DNA of 15,841 nt from Cerioporus squamosus (GCA_022592435.1 JABYQS010000662.1:1-15841); one strand, 5' to 3'. Positions 1-9,620 are shown, counted from the stretch's first letter. Notes: a model not told the origin generated them from the sequence alone. Made by a program: numbers and translations.

Positions 1-785
1 CCCGGAGACCGTCGCCGCGAAGTTGAGTCCTGTCCTTCCGGGCGGCGGCGAAGACTGTTGCTGCAACGAAGTCGCGTGAGTACAGTTCAGAGCAGGGAGA
101 CAACGCGGCAGCGTGTGTGAGCTCCACATGCATACCAGCATGGTTGTACTCGCGTGCCGCGGACACGACGCGCTTTCTGCGGCCTTGCTGGCCCGGGCAG
201 TCGCTGCGGCGCGTTCTCCAGAGTCTGACACTTCTTTGACACGCTTTTCTGGCGTCTCCGAGCGGGCGGAGGAGGGGAAGTTGGCGGGTGGTGGTGGTCG
301 AGAGCAGAGGAGCGCGGTGCTTAGGCGCCCACAGGCGGAGGGTGCTATGCGGAAATCGGAGTGTATTCTCGGGCGAGGACTGTAGCTACAGCGCATGTAA
401 CGTACCCTCGAGCACCTGCGACGCATACACGCATCCCGAGGCGAGTGCGAGTGTGCGGATCGCGAGCCTGCGACGCCCTACTCCGAGTCTGCACCCGCCC
501 GCGTACCCGCTCGACACCCCACGCCGGTACCCGCTCGACCCGCCACGCGCGGTACTCTCCCACCCGCCACGCGCGGTACTCGCTCGACCCGCCGTAGATG
601 CCCATAAGAAAAACTCTCTCGCTGGAACAAGCATCGCGTGGAGACGAGATCGCGGGTCCAAGAGCGAGAGCAGGACTCCTGCACGTCCGGAGCGCCCGAG
701 CGGCGGCGTCGATCGCGATCGGAGTGGGGCGCGTCCAGCCCTCGTCCGCTGCTCTCTCTGCGCCGTCGCCTGCTCACGAGAGCAG
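1..785. other. GC-rich stretch without a recognised gene, upstream of ALG11
   Basis: No known protein family is readable here in any frame. The open frames overlap each other and look like products of GC-rich, stop-poor sequence. A GT-rich donor-like site lies at 76 and a pyrimidine-rich tract ending in AG runs up to 785, just before the first recognisable ALG11 codon. The stretch could therefore be a long intron, or unrelated sequence next to a broken gene end. A minisatellite occupies 503-593. The N-terminal ALG11 exons expected here are not present. Confidence 0.5.
503..593. repeat. Minisatellite, 24-25 bp unit, about 3.7 copies
   Basis: Four successive units begin with GTAC at 503, 527, 552 and 576. 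The two best units share the core CGCTCGACCCGCCACGCGCG with small differences, and the third unit has lost the CGCTCGA part. The unit length is not a fixed multiple of three, which argues against a translated repeat. The last copy is truncated at about 593. Confidence 0.8.
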
Positions 786-2261
786 ATCATCGAGAAGGTC
801 AAGACTCGGTTCGACATCGAGCTCTCCCCGAAGACCCTCCATCTCGTGTTCCTCGAGTCGCGCTATCTGGTGGAGGACTCGACATGGCCGAGGTTCACTC
901 TCCTGGGACAGAGTATTGGCTCCATGTATCTTGCATGGGAGGCCATGGCGTACCTCGTCCCGGACCTATTCGTCGGTGAGTTGCGTGCTGCTGGTTATAT
1001 GCGCGTACTCTCCCTCCAGCATTCTCCGCGATGCTGATATATGCGCGTAGACACCATGGGTTACGCTTTCACCTTCCCCGTTGTCTCTCTGCTGGGCAAC
1101 ATTCCAGTGGGCGCATATGTCCACTACCCGACAATCAGCACAACGATGCTGTCCCGCGTCAAGTCTCGTACTGCGGGAGTCACCAACTCTGCAGCCATCT
1201 CCTCTTCTTCTGTCCTCAGCACCGGTAAACTCTTGTACGTCGCGCGACCATCGCTGGCATGATGACCACTCGTGACGAACATGGTTCTTCTCCAGATATT
1301 ACCGCCTATTCATGTACTACTACGCCTACTCCCTCCGCCAAGCTCGCTTCATCATGGTCAACTCCTCCTGGACCAAGAACCACATCGACTCCATCTTGCA
1401 GCACACTGACCCTCTTCTTGACGCGATCCATCTCCTTCCTCCCCTAGTCCTGCTCGAGTTGTTGTCCCGAAAGCGCTCGGATTGTCCAGTTGCAGCGCAG
1501 ATCGTATATCCATCCTGTGACACTCGGCAGATGGCAGTGTTCCCGCTCGAAGGCCGCGAGCGAGTCATCCTGAGCATCGCCCAGTTCAGACCAGAGAAAG
1601 ATCATGCGGCACAGCTGCGCTCGTTCCACAAGCTGCTGGAGGCACACCCAGAGTATCGTGGCCAGGGGCCATCCTCGGTCAAACTCGTTCTGGTCGGCGG
1701 GAGCCGAAACGTCGGTGATGCGACGCGGGTGGAGGAGCTGCGCGAGTTAGCAAAAGAGCTCAACATCAAGGTATGCCACTGTTCTCACCACCACACGGCT
1801 CCATCGTTCATGCTCGTCGCGCGTAGGACCAGACAGAGTTCGTCGTGAACGCATCGTATCCTCAGGTACTCAACTGGCTGTCGAGGGCGAGCATTGGTCT
1901 GAGCACGATGGTCGACGAGCACTTCGGCATCAACGTAGTCGAGTTCATGGTGAGCATCGTACCTGACCTTCGATATGCGTCTTGCTCACCTTCACGCTCT
2001 CAGGCGGCAGGGGTTATACCAGTCGCACACGCGTCCGGCGGGCCGCTCCTCGACATTGTTGTGCCCCTGGATGGGGAGCCTACGGGGTACCACGCGACGT
2101 CCCCGGAAACATTCGCAGAAGCGTTCCACACCGTCCTAAACCTATCACCTGAAGACGATATCGCCATGCGGAAGCGGGCAAGAACGTGGGCGGTGCAGAA
2201 GTTCTCTGCCGAGGAGTTCGAAAAGGCGTGGGACGAGAGCGGGTGGAGGAGGTGGTTGTAG
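786..2261 (+). CDS. ALG11: ALG11-type GDP-mannose alpha-1,2-mannosyltransferase, 5' incomplete
   Basis: This is a GT4-family enzyme that adds the fourth and fifth mannoses to dolichol-linked Man3GlcNAc2 on the cytosolic face of the ER. Exons read 786-975, 1051-1234, 1296-1770, 1827-1949 and 2004-2261, stop TAG, joined by canonical GT-AG introns of 54-75 nt. Together they give 409 codons with no frame break. Family motifs seen are [51 protein letters not shown] and the donor-site/catalytic segment [15 protein letters not shown] followed by HASGGP. The N-terminal ~90-130 residues are not found upstream: neither the membrane anchor nor the glycine-rich GGGGERVLW-type motif of the family. The start given is the first base after an AG acceptor at 784-785. 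The frame is also open upstream, where the residues SREQ resemble the family, so the exon may begin slightly earlier. This is either a truncated copy or a gene whose first exons lie beyond a long intron. Confidence 0.9.
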
Positions 2262-2630
2262 ATACTAGGTACGTTGTGCAGACATCGCGGGACAACGTAA
2301 CCATTTGCTTTTCTGTCAAACGTCTTGTGATGGATAGAAGCAGGAGTCGCCAACTGAATGCAGTCTGGGCGCATAACGTTCTCGGGGAGACTCAGATGAC
2401 CTTGCTGCTCTTTATAGCGCGGCTACGCCACAGAAGACGCGTTCACCCTCGCCGTTCGTCGCCGTGTGGTGCGTTGTTTGACCTCAGGGTCCTGAACCCA
2501 TCGTCATTCCGATGTCGATGGTTCAACCCAGCACAATAGAGTGTTTCGCTCTCGCGACAGTGAAGGCGGGGCCTGTCGGGCCTCTATTTCAGCCCTCTGA
2601 ACTGTCTCATACTAACTGATGGCCTCGCAG
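2262..2630. other. Intergenic sequence 3' of ALG11
   Basis: This follows the ALG11 stop and presumably includes its 3' UTR. No gene is recognised. Its right end resembles an intron 3' end: a perfect TACTAAC branch-site consensus at 2610-2616, followed by an acceptor at 2628-2630. Confidence 0.5.
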
Positions 2631-2926
2631 CTGGAACCCGGAAGATACTACTTGGACCCTTCAATGACAACCGCATGAAGTCGTGGCGGGCCGAGGTTAT
2701 CGGGAGCCTCGAGCACAGCCTCCGCGCTCCGGACACCGTGCCGGCTTGGGGATCAAGGTTAGTCGATATTTCTACTCGCCTACCTTTTCCAAGCGTGCTT
2801 TCTTACCCATGTCCGGCGAGTCAACAGTGAGAAACTCCAGTACTGCGCCTGAGCGTGAGGAAGTATGGCAGCCGACTCAACGCGACCTCACAAACAAAGA
2901 TTGGTATGCTGACTGTTCTCGCTGAA
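2631..2926 (+). CDS. Possible two-exon gene fragment of unknown function
   Basis: An exon-like segment at 2631-2757 follows a TACTAAC branch consensus and a GCAG acceptor, and ends at a GTTAGT donor. Read with its first codon at 2633 it gives about 41 residues containing LLGPFNDNRMKSWRAEVIG. Splicing to an acceptor at 2838-2840 keeps the frame and continues through STAPEREEVWQPTQRDL to a TGA at 2924-2926. I do not recognise the protein and see no clear first exon. It could be a relic, the 3' end of a small gene, or chance. The splice signals are better than expected at random, but nothing else supports it. Confidence 0.3.
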
Positions 2927-3402
2927 CATCGACCATCGGTCTCATGCTGCCTCCGTGCCACCCTCCGTAGATCTCGGTTTCGCGTGCGGCTCTCCCAATA
3001 CGCGTCGTGCAACGTGTCTCCAACCGGCTACTGTAGCAAGTGTAGCCGGATTGAAGTGCTCCCTTTACCCGGTCCTGTCCCGTCGGTCACCACGTAGACT
3101 GACATCGACAATGTGAGGGTATCGCGAATTGTTACGTGGACACGTACATCGATAGACAGGCTTCCAGAGCCTAGTGCACATTGCGGAAGGAACGCGCTGG
3201 TCATCTGGTCATCGTGCAAAGTCAAGAAGCCCGCGACGCCTGCCGCCGAACTTTCTCTAGTATCCGAGAGGATGGGTTCCTGGCAAGGAGCGCTATCTTA
3301 CCAGTGGGAATGCCTTATAAAAAGGGCTGCGACTGAGATGGTCCCCACAGTCTCCAGCAATCTCAACTACTGCTCACTTGTCTCTCCACCTACCTAACCT
3401 CG
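2927..3402. other. Upstream region of the P450 fusion gene
   Basis: No coding sequence is supported. The right part is a plausible promoter and 5' UTR: a TATA motif near 3316, then a pyrimidine-rich, CTC-containing leader up to the ATG at 3403. Confidence 0.5.
3316..3322 (+). promoter_or_regulatory. TATA box of the P450 fusion gene
   Basis: TATAAAA lies 87 bases upstream of the ATG at 3403 and is followed by a pyrimidine-rich leader with several CA dinucleotides (about 3348-3380) that could serve as start sites. Position and context fit a fungal core promoter. It is a sequence match only. Confidence 0.6.
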
Positions 3403-6400
3403 ATGACCTCCCCCATACCCAGCCCCCCTGCCATTCCCTTCATCGGTCATGTCACTGCGCTCGACAGGGATCTCCCTCTCAAGTCTATCGACCTGCTCGC
3501 CCAGCAGTACGGCGAGATATACCAGCTTTCCATCTTCGGTGAGCCTCCCTTTCCCCATTAATCCGCCGTCGCCCGCCATATCGCCCGTCCGTACTGATTT
3601 ATTGACTGTTCGCCTAGGCGAGAAGCGACTATTCGCTTCCTCTTACAATCTGGTCAACGAAGTATCCGATGAGAAGCGCTTTAGAAAGAAGATCAGCGGA
3701 GGCTTGAAGCAGGTCCGCAACGCCACCGGGGACGGTCTGTTCACGGTACGCCCCATTGTCGTCCTTGAGCTTGCCTCTCTCTCACGTCACCCCTAGGCCC
3801 ACGTTCCAGAGGAGCAGAACTGGTGGATCGCTCGTATGTCCTCTGAACCCAGTATCCACAGTTGGCTCTGACCGTGCTTCGCAGACCGCATCCTCATGCC
3901 CTGCTTTGGAACCGCAAACGTCTACAACATGTTCGACGACATGACCGATCTCGTCTCCAGCTGGTCCTGAAGTGGGAGCGGTGCGTATCTGTTATTCTGT
4001 CGTCCGCAAGCTCATTCTGACGCGCCGCCGCTCTAGCTTCGGGGCGCGGGAAATGCTCGATCCTGCTGCAGACTTCACGCGCTTAACCCTAGATGCTATC
4101 TGCCTGTGCGCTATGTCATATCGGTATGCATTGTTCGCACACTCACAATCAATCCTTCCTTCTGACACGCACTTGTGGGATGTAGCCTCAACTCGTTCGT
4201 GGGTAAGGCGAAGTGCTTCTCTCTGGCGGGTTTGTCTGAACTGATGTTGCCATGTACCCAGGATGAAGCGCACCCCTTTGCCACTGCGATGTCCGATTTT
4301 CTTATTGAGAGCGGCCGGCGTGCCAACCGTCTATCCCTAGTGCAGGCCATGATGACCGGAACAAACGCCAAGTACGAAGAGGACCAACGCATCATGGGCG
4401 CGTTGGTGTGATAGTGAGTGCTCACCATCTTAGTGTCGAAGCCCGACTGAAGTTCTATTTCACCCTCAGTTCTGGAAGACCATCGGGCTCACCGCCCGCT
4501 AAGAGCGACCTTGTCCAGGTCATGCTGACTGGCCGTGACAAGGAAACGGGTTGGGCTTTCGGACGAGAACATCAAGCAGAATGTGGGTTCAATGACACAC
4601 CAATGTAATCGCCACGCTGACATTGACTGTGTAGCTTCTGACGTTCCTGATCGCTGGTGAGCCGCAATGTCGCATCCGCCTATGCTTGTCAACTTACACC
4701 TATCGATGCAGGCCATGAGACTACTTCTGGTTCGTCACGACAGGACAATCAGGAATCGGGTTCTTGAAAGGACTAACTCAATTGCACAGGCATGCTCACG
4801 TTCACCCTCTACTACCTCTTGAAGAACCCGGAGGCGATGCGCAAGTTGCGTGAGGAGGTCGACACCAAGCTCGGGGACCGCCCCATGGGCGTTCAAGATG
4901 TTAACAAGTTCCCTTACTTACTTGGTAGGTCTCTCGCATGGAATCGACCTAATCCTGCTGTAACTCCGTGACTACTCCAGCTGTGATGCGTGAGAGTCTG
5001 CGCCTAGCTCCTACCGCACCCATCCGGACGGCCATGCCCGTCGAGGACACCGTCCTCGCGGGTAAATACGCGGTCGAGGAGGGCGCCACGATCATAGTCG
5101 ACGTGTACACGGCCCAGCGGGACCCGGCAGTCTGGGGTAACGATGTATGTGATCATGCTTTTGTGGTTCGGTTGGGGTGGCTAACTTGAAGATGTGCAGG
5201 CGGACAAATTCCGCCCGGAGCGCATGATGGACGGCAAGTTCAAGGCCCTGCCTGTGAGCCTTCCTTTGTCATCTCGTTCGATACGTCATGTTTCCTAAAA
5301 TACGATCCAGCCCAACGCATGGCAGCCGTTTGGGTACGGTATGCGAGGATGTATCGTAAGTCTGTATAGCCCTGAAGTGTACACACTAACGCTGATGTCT
5401 TGGACACATAGGGTCGTCCCTTCGCCTGGCAGGAAGCACAGATCGCACTTGTGACTAATGCAGCGCTTCGACCTCGTCATGCACGACCCGACATACGAGC
5501 TTGAGCTCAAGCAGACCCTCACCATCAAGCCACATAACTTTTATATCCATGCCCTCCCGCGAAAGGACAGGTCTCGCCTGCTCGCGATCCCCTCCTCGAC
5601 GCTGCTTTTGGTAACAACCTCCAGGAGAAGGCCCGCGGCGATGCCACGGTGGCAAGCGATGCGGCGAACCTGTGCCCGTTGTATGTGCTATACGGCTCGA
5701 ACACAGGCAGCTCGGAGGCGTTTGCTCAGCGCCTGGCCTCGGCTGCTGCTTCTCATGGTGAGGAGTTGCCTTCATTGCATATAAAGCAGGATTTCACTAT
5801 CGCGCAGGATTCCGTGCCTCTCTTGGTACTTTGGACTCGGCTCCGGCTCATCTGCCGAAGGACGGCCCCGTCTTGATCATCACCGCCTCCTTCGAGGGCC
5901 AGCCTGCCGACAACGCAAAGCACTTCGTTGAGTGGCTTGAGAACGTCAAAGACGACGTCTTTACTGGCATCAAATACGCCGTCTTCGGGTGCGGGAACAA
6001 AGACTGGGTCAATACGTATCAACGCATCCCGACGCTTATCGACCGCCTCCTTGGCGAACACGGCGCAGCCCGTCTTGTGAAGCTTGGCGAGGGCGATGCT
6101 GCTGCTGCGAGTTCTTCGAGTCGTTTGACAGATGGGAGAAGACGGTTTGGGAGAAGCTCGGATCAGTAAGTACCTTGCGCTCGAGGAAAGCCACAGTGGC
6201 TAATCATCGCTTTTGATACAGGAATTTGGCGCCACTGCCAGAGCCGACACCGCCGGACTCGAGGTCAAGACTGTCTCTGCGGGTACGGAACGTGCCGAGA
6301 TCCTTCGTCAGAAAGATACTGCGCTTGGAACTGTGGTAGAGAACAAGGTCTTGACTGCTCCTGGAGCTCCCGTCAAGCGCCATATCGGTAAGTCATGTGG

Positions 6401-7752
6401 ATGTCAGCGGGCCCTCTGAGTGGTGCTAACAGACGCGATAGAGTTTGATCTTCCGGAAGGCATGACCTACAGGACTGGGGACTACCTGGCTATGTGAGAC
6501 TTCTTCCTCGGGACTCGTTCGCCGTGTTACTGATAAATTCACAGCTTGCCTGTCAATCCCGATCAGGTGGTTCGTAGGGCCGTCGTGCGGCTCGGGCTCT
6601 CGGCTGAGCAAGAGGTGAGTTACTACTGTGGGCCGTTGAGTTGTGAATTGCAGCTGATGGCGTTCGACACCGCGAACACCGCGTAGATCGAAATCAACTC
6701 CGTGGGTCCGACGTCGCTGCCGGCGAAGAGCCGATCACCATCTACAATCTACTCAGTGGTTACGTTGAGTTGCAACAACCCGCGACCACTCGGGACCTTG
6801 ACATTCTTCGCTCGGCCAAGAACTCCTCCACCTCGACTCGAGCCCTCCAGGATCTATCGGCTAACTACGCTCAGAAGGTCTTCAACAAGCGTCTCAGCGT
6901 CCTCGACATCCTCGAGGAAAACAAAGACATCGAGGTGTCCTTGTCCACCTTCTTGCAGATGCTCCCTTCCATGCGTATCCGCCAGTACTCCATCTCGTCC
7001 TCGCCACTATGGAACCCTGCTCGCGTCTCGCTCACTCTCAGCGTTGTAGACGCTCCCGCGCTCTCCGGGCGGACCGAACCATACCTTGGGGTCGCGTCCA
7101 CTTCCTCGCTGGTCTTCGTCCCGGAGACAAGGTGCAGCTTTCCGTGCGTGCTTCGAACGCCGCCTTTCACCCGCCGAGCGATCTGTCCACGCCACTAGTC
7201 ATGATTTGCGCTGGGTCGGGTCTCGCCCCAATGCGTGGCTTCCTCCAGGAGCGGGCGATGCAAAAGCTTGCCGGTCGTAAGGTCGCGAAGAGCTTGTTGT
7301 TCTTCGGGTGCCGCTCGCCCAATGAAGATCTCCTGTATGGCGACAGTGATCTCAAGGAATGGAGCGAGCTGGGTATCGTCGACATCCGGCCGGCCTTCTC
7401 CCGTTCTACGGCAGATTCGGAGAACTGCCGCTATATCCAAGAGTGAGTGACAGTCCACTCGAGGGAGAAGCCTCTGCTGAATCAGCTCCGACAGCCGTAT
7501 CCGTCATGACAAGGAGCTCGTTGCCAAGGCCTTTGAGGAGGGTTCAAAGGTTCTTTCCTCGTCACGTTCGATGAAAGTTCGCTACTGACGCTTCCACAGT
7601 TCTACGTTTGTGGCGCAAGGAAGATGTCGGCAGGCGTGAAGCAGGCCATCGTTGACTACATCAAGGAAAACAAGTCTACAGACGAAGCCGGTGCTGTGGC
7701 TGTCTTCGACAAGATCATGGAAGGTCGCTACGCCACTGATATCTTCGAGTGA
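3403..7752 (+). CDS. Self-sufficient cytochrome P450 / NADPH-P450 reductase fusion (CYP505-like)
   Basis: This is a P450 monooxygenase fused to its FAD/FMN reductase. Characterised CYP505 and P450BM3 relatives hydroxylate fatty acids near the omega end. The start ATG at 3403 opens the PSPPAIPFIGHV proline-rich segment. About 22 exons total ~1050 codons, the normal family length. P450 part: I-helix AGHETTS (split by an intron at 4657-4711), ExxR as ESLR, FRPERM, and heme loop PFGYGMRGCIGRPF with Cys near residue 397. Reductase part: FMN site YGSNTGSSEAFA, VFGCGNKDW, FAD site RQYSISSS, NADPH site CAGSGLAPMRGF, and C-terminal FYVCGARKM. Stop TGA at 7750. The frame breaks near 3957, 4550-4562 (two bases), 5456 (two bases), 5612, 6107, 6717 and 7100, each explained by missing bases. 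A further shift near 4485 depends on the splice chosen at 4408-4469. Splice sites and motifs are intact, so sequence error is likelier than a pseudogene. Substrate is not predictable here. Confidence 0.9.
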
Positions 7753-7921
7753 GAAATCGGATCGAACCCCGGCAGCGTAAGTCAGTGCTGCCGCAGTGTA
7801 TGTCGCTTGTTGGTAATATCATCTTTTCCTGGGATTTGTTGATATGTCTCTTGTACGAGTATTATGTTGCAATGGACTGATCGAGTATGCTGGCGGTGCA
7901 ACCAGTAGTGTCGGATTTGAT

Positions 7922-7962
7922 GGTTAGTAGGGGATTACCCAGAATGGCAATATAGACGCTCT
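7922..7962. repeat. Imperfect direct repeat, copy 1
   Basis: It contains GGTTAGTA, then GGGATTACCCAGAATGGCAA and TAGAC-CTC. It resembles the segment at 8086-8138, where the same blocks occur in the same order with a 14-base larger gap between the first two. Confidence 0.45.
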
Positions 7963-8085
7963 CAGATAACGGAGGGCGTCACGGGGGGCCTCCATGCGCA
8001 GTGTTAAGTGAGGACAAGGATCGGGGAGGGTAGGTGTTGGGAATCAGGATCGCCCATGTCTTGGAGAGGCTGGTAAGCTGACCCA

Positions 8086-8138
8086 GGTTAGTACCACAGA
8101 ATTATATCGGGATGGCCCAGAATGGTAACCTAGACTCT
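8086..8138. repeat. Imperfect direct repeat, copy 2
   Basis: GGTTAGTA at 8086-8093 is followed by GGGATGGCCCAGAATGGTAA from 8109 and TAGACTCT. It matches copy 1 with scattered substitutions, about 165-178 bases away. Confidence 0.45.
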
Positions 8139-8330
8139 GGCAATCAATGTGGCGCCGATGTCTAGCCTTGACGATACTCAACGGTCGACTGTCCTTTCGT
8201 ATCGAGCACTGGCCTCCATTGCGCCTAGTAAAATTCAGGTAGTTACACGTCAGATATAGTGCATCTTCTGTGTCCGTATCTCACGCGCGTGTCATAGACT
8301 ACACATACATCGGGTCCACAAGTACGAGTA

Positions 8331-8739
8331 GTGGACGACTATCCGTAAGGTATTTGGACACAGATCCTCTCAGACTGCGGAGATCAAAAGTGTGACAACC
8401 TGGGCTGGTCTGCGAGCGACGAACCCGTAAGGCAATCGAAAGCCAGTTTGGACACAGCTGACAAGCGACGCAGAATGCCAAAAAGAGCGACAGAAGAGCG
8501 GTCTGGAGGCTCGGAAGACCTTTCGAATGCTAGTTTCTATAGTTTGGAAGTCTGGAGAGGGGGTCCGACCCCCTCCCCAGATTTTGCGTTTGGAATCGCT
8601 AACGAGTCGGACGGAGCTTGAAGCGAAATCTGGAGGGATTGTCCAGACGAGGTCTGTCACGCTCGACCTCCGAGTTCCTCCGATTTGGCGTTTGGAACTG
8701 TCAAAGCTGTGTCTAAATACCTTACGGATAGTCGTCCAG
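8331..8739. mobile_element. MITE-like element, 33 bp terminal inverted repeats, TA flanks
   Basis: The left end 8331-8363 and the reverse complement of the right end 8707-8739 match at 31 of 33 positions (TGGACGACTATCCGTAAGG, then TATTT, then GACACAG). The dinucleotide TA flanks both ends (8329-8330 and 8740-8741), as expected of a target-site duplication of the IS630-Tc1-mariner superfamily. The element is 409 bp and no transposase is encoded, so it would be non-autonomous. Its interior repeats parts of the terminal repeat (CCGTAAGG at 8425-8432, TTTGGACACAG at 8447-8457) and has a strong hairpin at 8552-8580. Superfamily assignment is inferred from the TA flanks alone. Confidence 0.75.
8552..8580. 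repeat. Hairpin inside the MITE-like element
   Basis: Arms 8552-8565 and 8567-8580 are complementary at 13 of 14 positions around a single central base, with the core GAGGGGGTC / GACCCCCTC. It lies near the middle of the right half of the element. Confidence 0.7.
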
Positions 8740-8741
8740 TA

Positions 8742-8972
8742 CATAGCCAAGCACATAGCCGACAAAGCGTAGACATAGAGACAGGTAGATGCCAACAGAT
8801 ATAAATACAGATATTGGAGACTCGAGGAACCTGTCGCTGGCAACAGGACTGTTCTAGTAACGTACACATCATGAGAGCCGAGACTACCGGACAATAACAA
8901 CCATTGCCTTCAATCATTTACTGGCGGGGTACGAGGGGGTACGTGTATGGATTGGGATGTAGTACCGTCCAT
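8742..8972. other. Spacer without a supported gene
   Basis: This contains a short duplicated ACATAGCC (8741-8748 and 8753-8760) beside the element end. The rest could be the 3' UTR of the minus-strand gene that ends at 8973. No protein family is recognised. Confidence 0.4.
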
Positions 8973-9471
8973 TCACTGCAAGCCACGCGCAATGGCCACA
9001 ACTGGAACGTGAACCGCCCTGACAGGTACGTATACCGGCATAGGGGGAAGCAGAGAGTCCAACCCGCCCGAAGTTGAACGTGGAGCTGGGAAGAACATCT
9101 GCGAAGAGAGCATACGTCCAGAGAGGTCATCTGCACCCTCGGCAAGGCGGGCATGACGCTTGTTATGGATGCAGTGCGGGCACCTCGACTCGTTGATGGC
9201 AGCGATAGACGCTCCCGGACGCGACGAGATGTTGTGGGCATGATCGGGAGCAGCCCTGGTACGGCCCGCGCAGTAGGGTTTACTAGCCACAAGGCAGAGG
9301 GCTACCACGACCGCCAAGAAGCCTACTGCGACATGGGAGCAAAGGGATTGTAAGCCTCGGATGTACGGATTGAATACAGAGCAACATACTAAGAGAGCCC
9401 GTCACGGTGATCTCGAGCTTTGGAGAGACGATGTCTGTCTCGATAAGTTGAGAGATGTTTGTGCGAGGCAT
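8973..9471 (-). CDS. Putative small single-pass membrane protein, unknown family
   Basis: On the minus strand an ATG at 9471-9469 in the context ACCAATGCC opens an 82-base exon. A 64-base intron follows (9389-9326, donor GTATGT, acceptor CGCAG, with an internal CTTAC branch-like site), then a 353-base exon ending in TGA at 8975-8973. The frame is kept and gives 144 residues. The splice joins two otherwise unrelated frames and creates a hydrophobic run, IGFLAVVVALCLVA, at about residues 28-41. It is preceded by an acidic-leaning N-terminus and followed by basic residues, which suggests one membrane span with a cytosolic C-terminus. A CPHC pair near residue 77 might bind metal, but no full motif is visible. 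A TATATA motif lies about 145 bases upstream. I do not recognise the family; chance remains possible. Confidence 0.45.
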
Positions 9472-9610
9472 TGGTAGAATTAGCAAGTACGACGACGACA
9501 AGATGCACACAGACTAGAGTGGAGATGGCGAAAACTCGTTTGAATGGGGGTGGAGGGGGTTCAGTGAAGTGGGCGTGTTGATGAGTAACATCGTAGTGAC
9601 CAGTCCCGAG

Positions 9611-9620
9611 AGGCTATATA
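9611..9620 (-). promoter_or_regulatory. Possible TATA box of the minus-strand gene
   Basis: Read on the minus strand, TATATAGCC lies about 145 bases before the ATG at 9471. The distance is reasonable for a fungal promoter, but short AT motifs are common. Confidence 0.3.

Larger units (their letters stand above)
7753..8330. other. 3' UTR and spacer after the P450 fusion
   Basis: The first ~120 bases are T-rich and look like a 3' UTR. The rest has no supported gene. A pair of imperfect direct repeats (7922-7962 and 8086-8138) lies here and may be the remains of an older insertion. Confidence 0.5.

Noticed and set aside
288..785. Upstream extension of the ALG11 frame as a true N-terminus
   Set aside because: The residues are Arg/Pro/Ser-rich, run through the minisatellite and show none of the conserved ALG11 N-terminal motifs, except a short SREQ at the boundary.
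3403..7752. P450 fusion as a pseudogene inactivated by repeat-induced point mutation or long decay
   Set aside because: No excess of C-to-T nonsense changes was seen. Motifs and splice sites are intact and only small deletions are present, as also found in the core V-ATPase gene.
7755..7768. GGTTCGATCC on the minus strand, like a tRNA B box
   Set aside because: The flanking bases do not form a T stem or acceptor stem, and no A box lies at the right distance. It sits just after the P450 stop codon.
8370..8900. 176-codon minus-strand frame as a transposase
   Set aside because: No DDE-type or helix-turn-helix motif is visible. It runs out through the right terminal repeat, so it is not an element-encoded protein.
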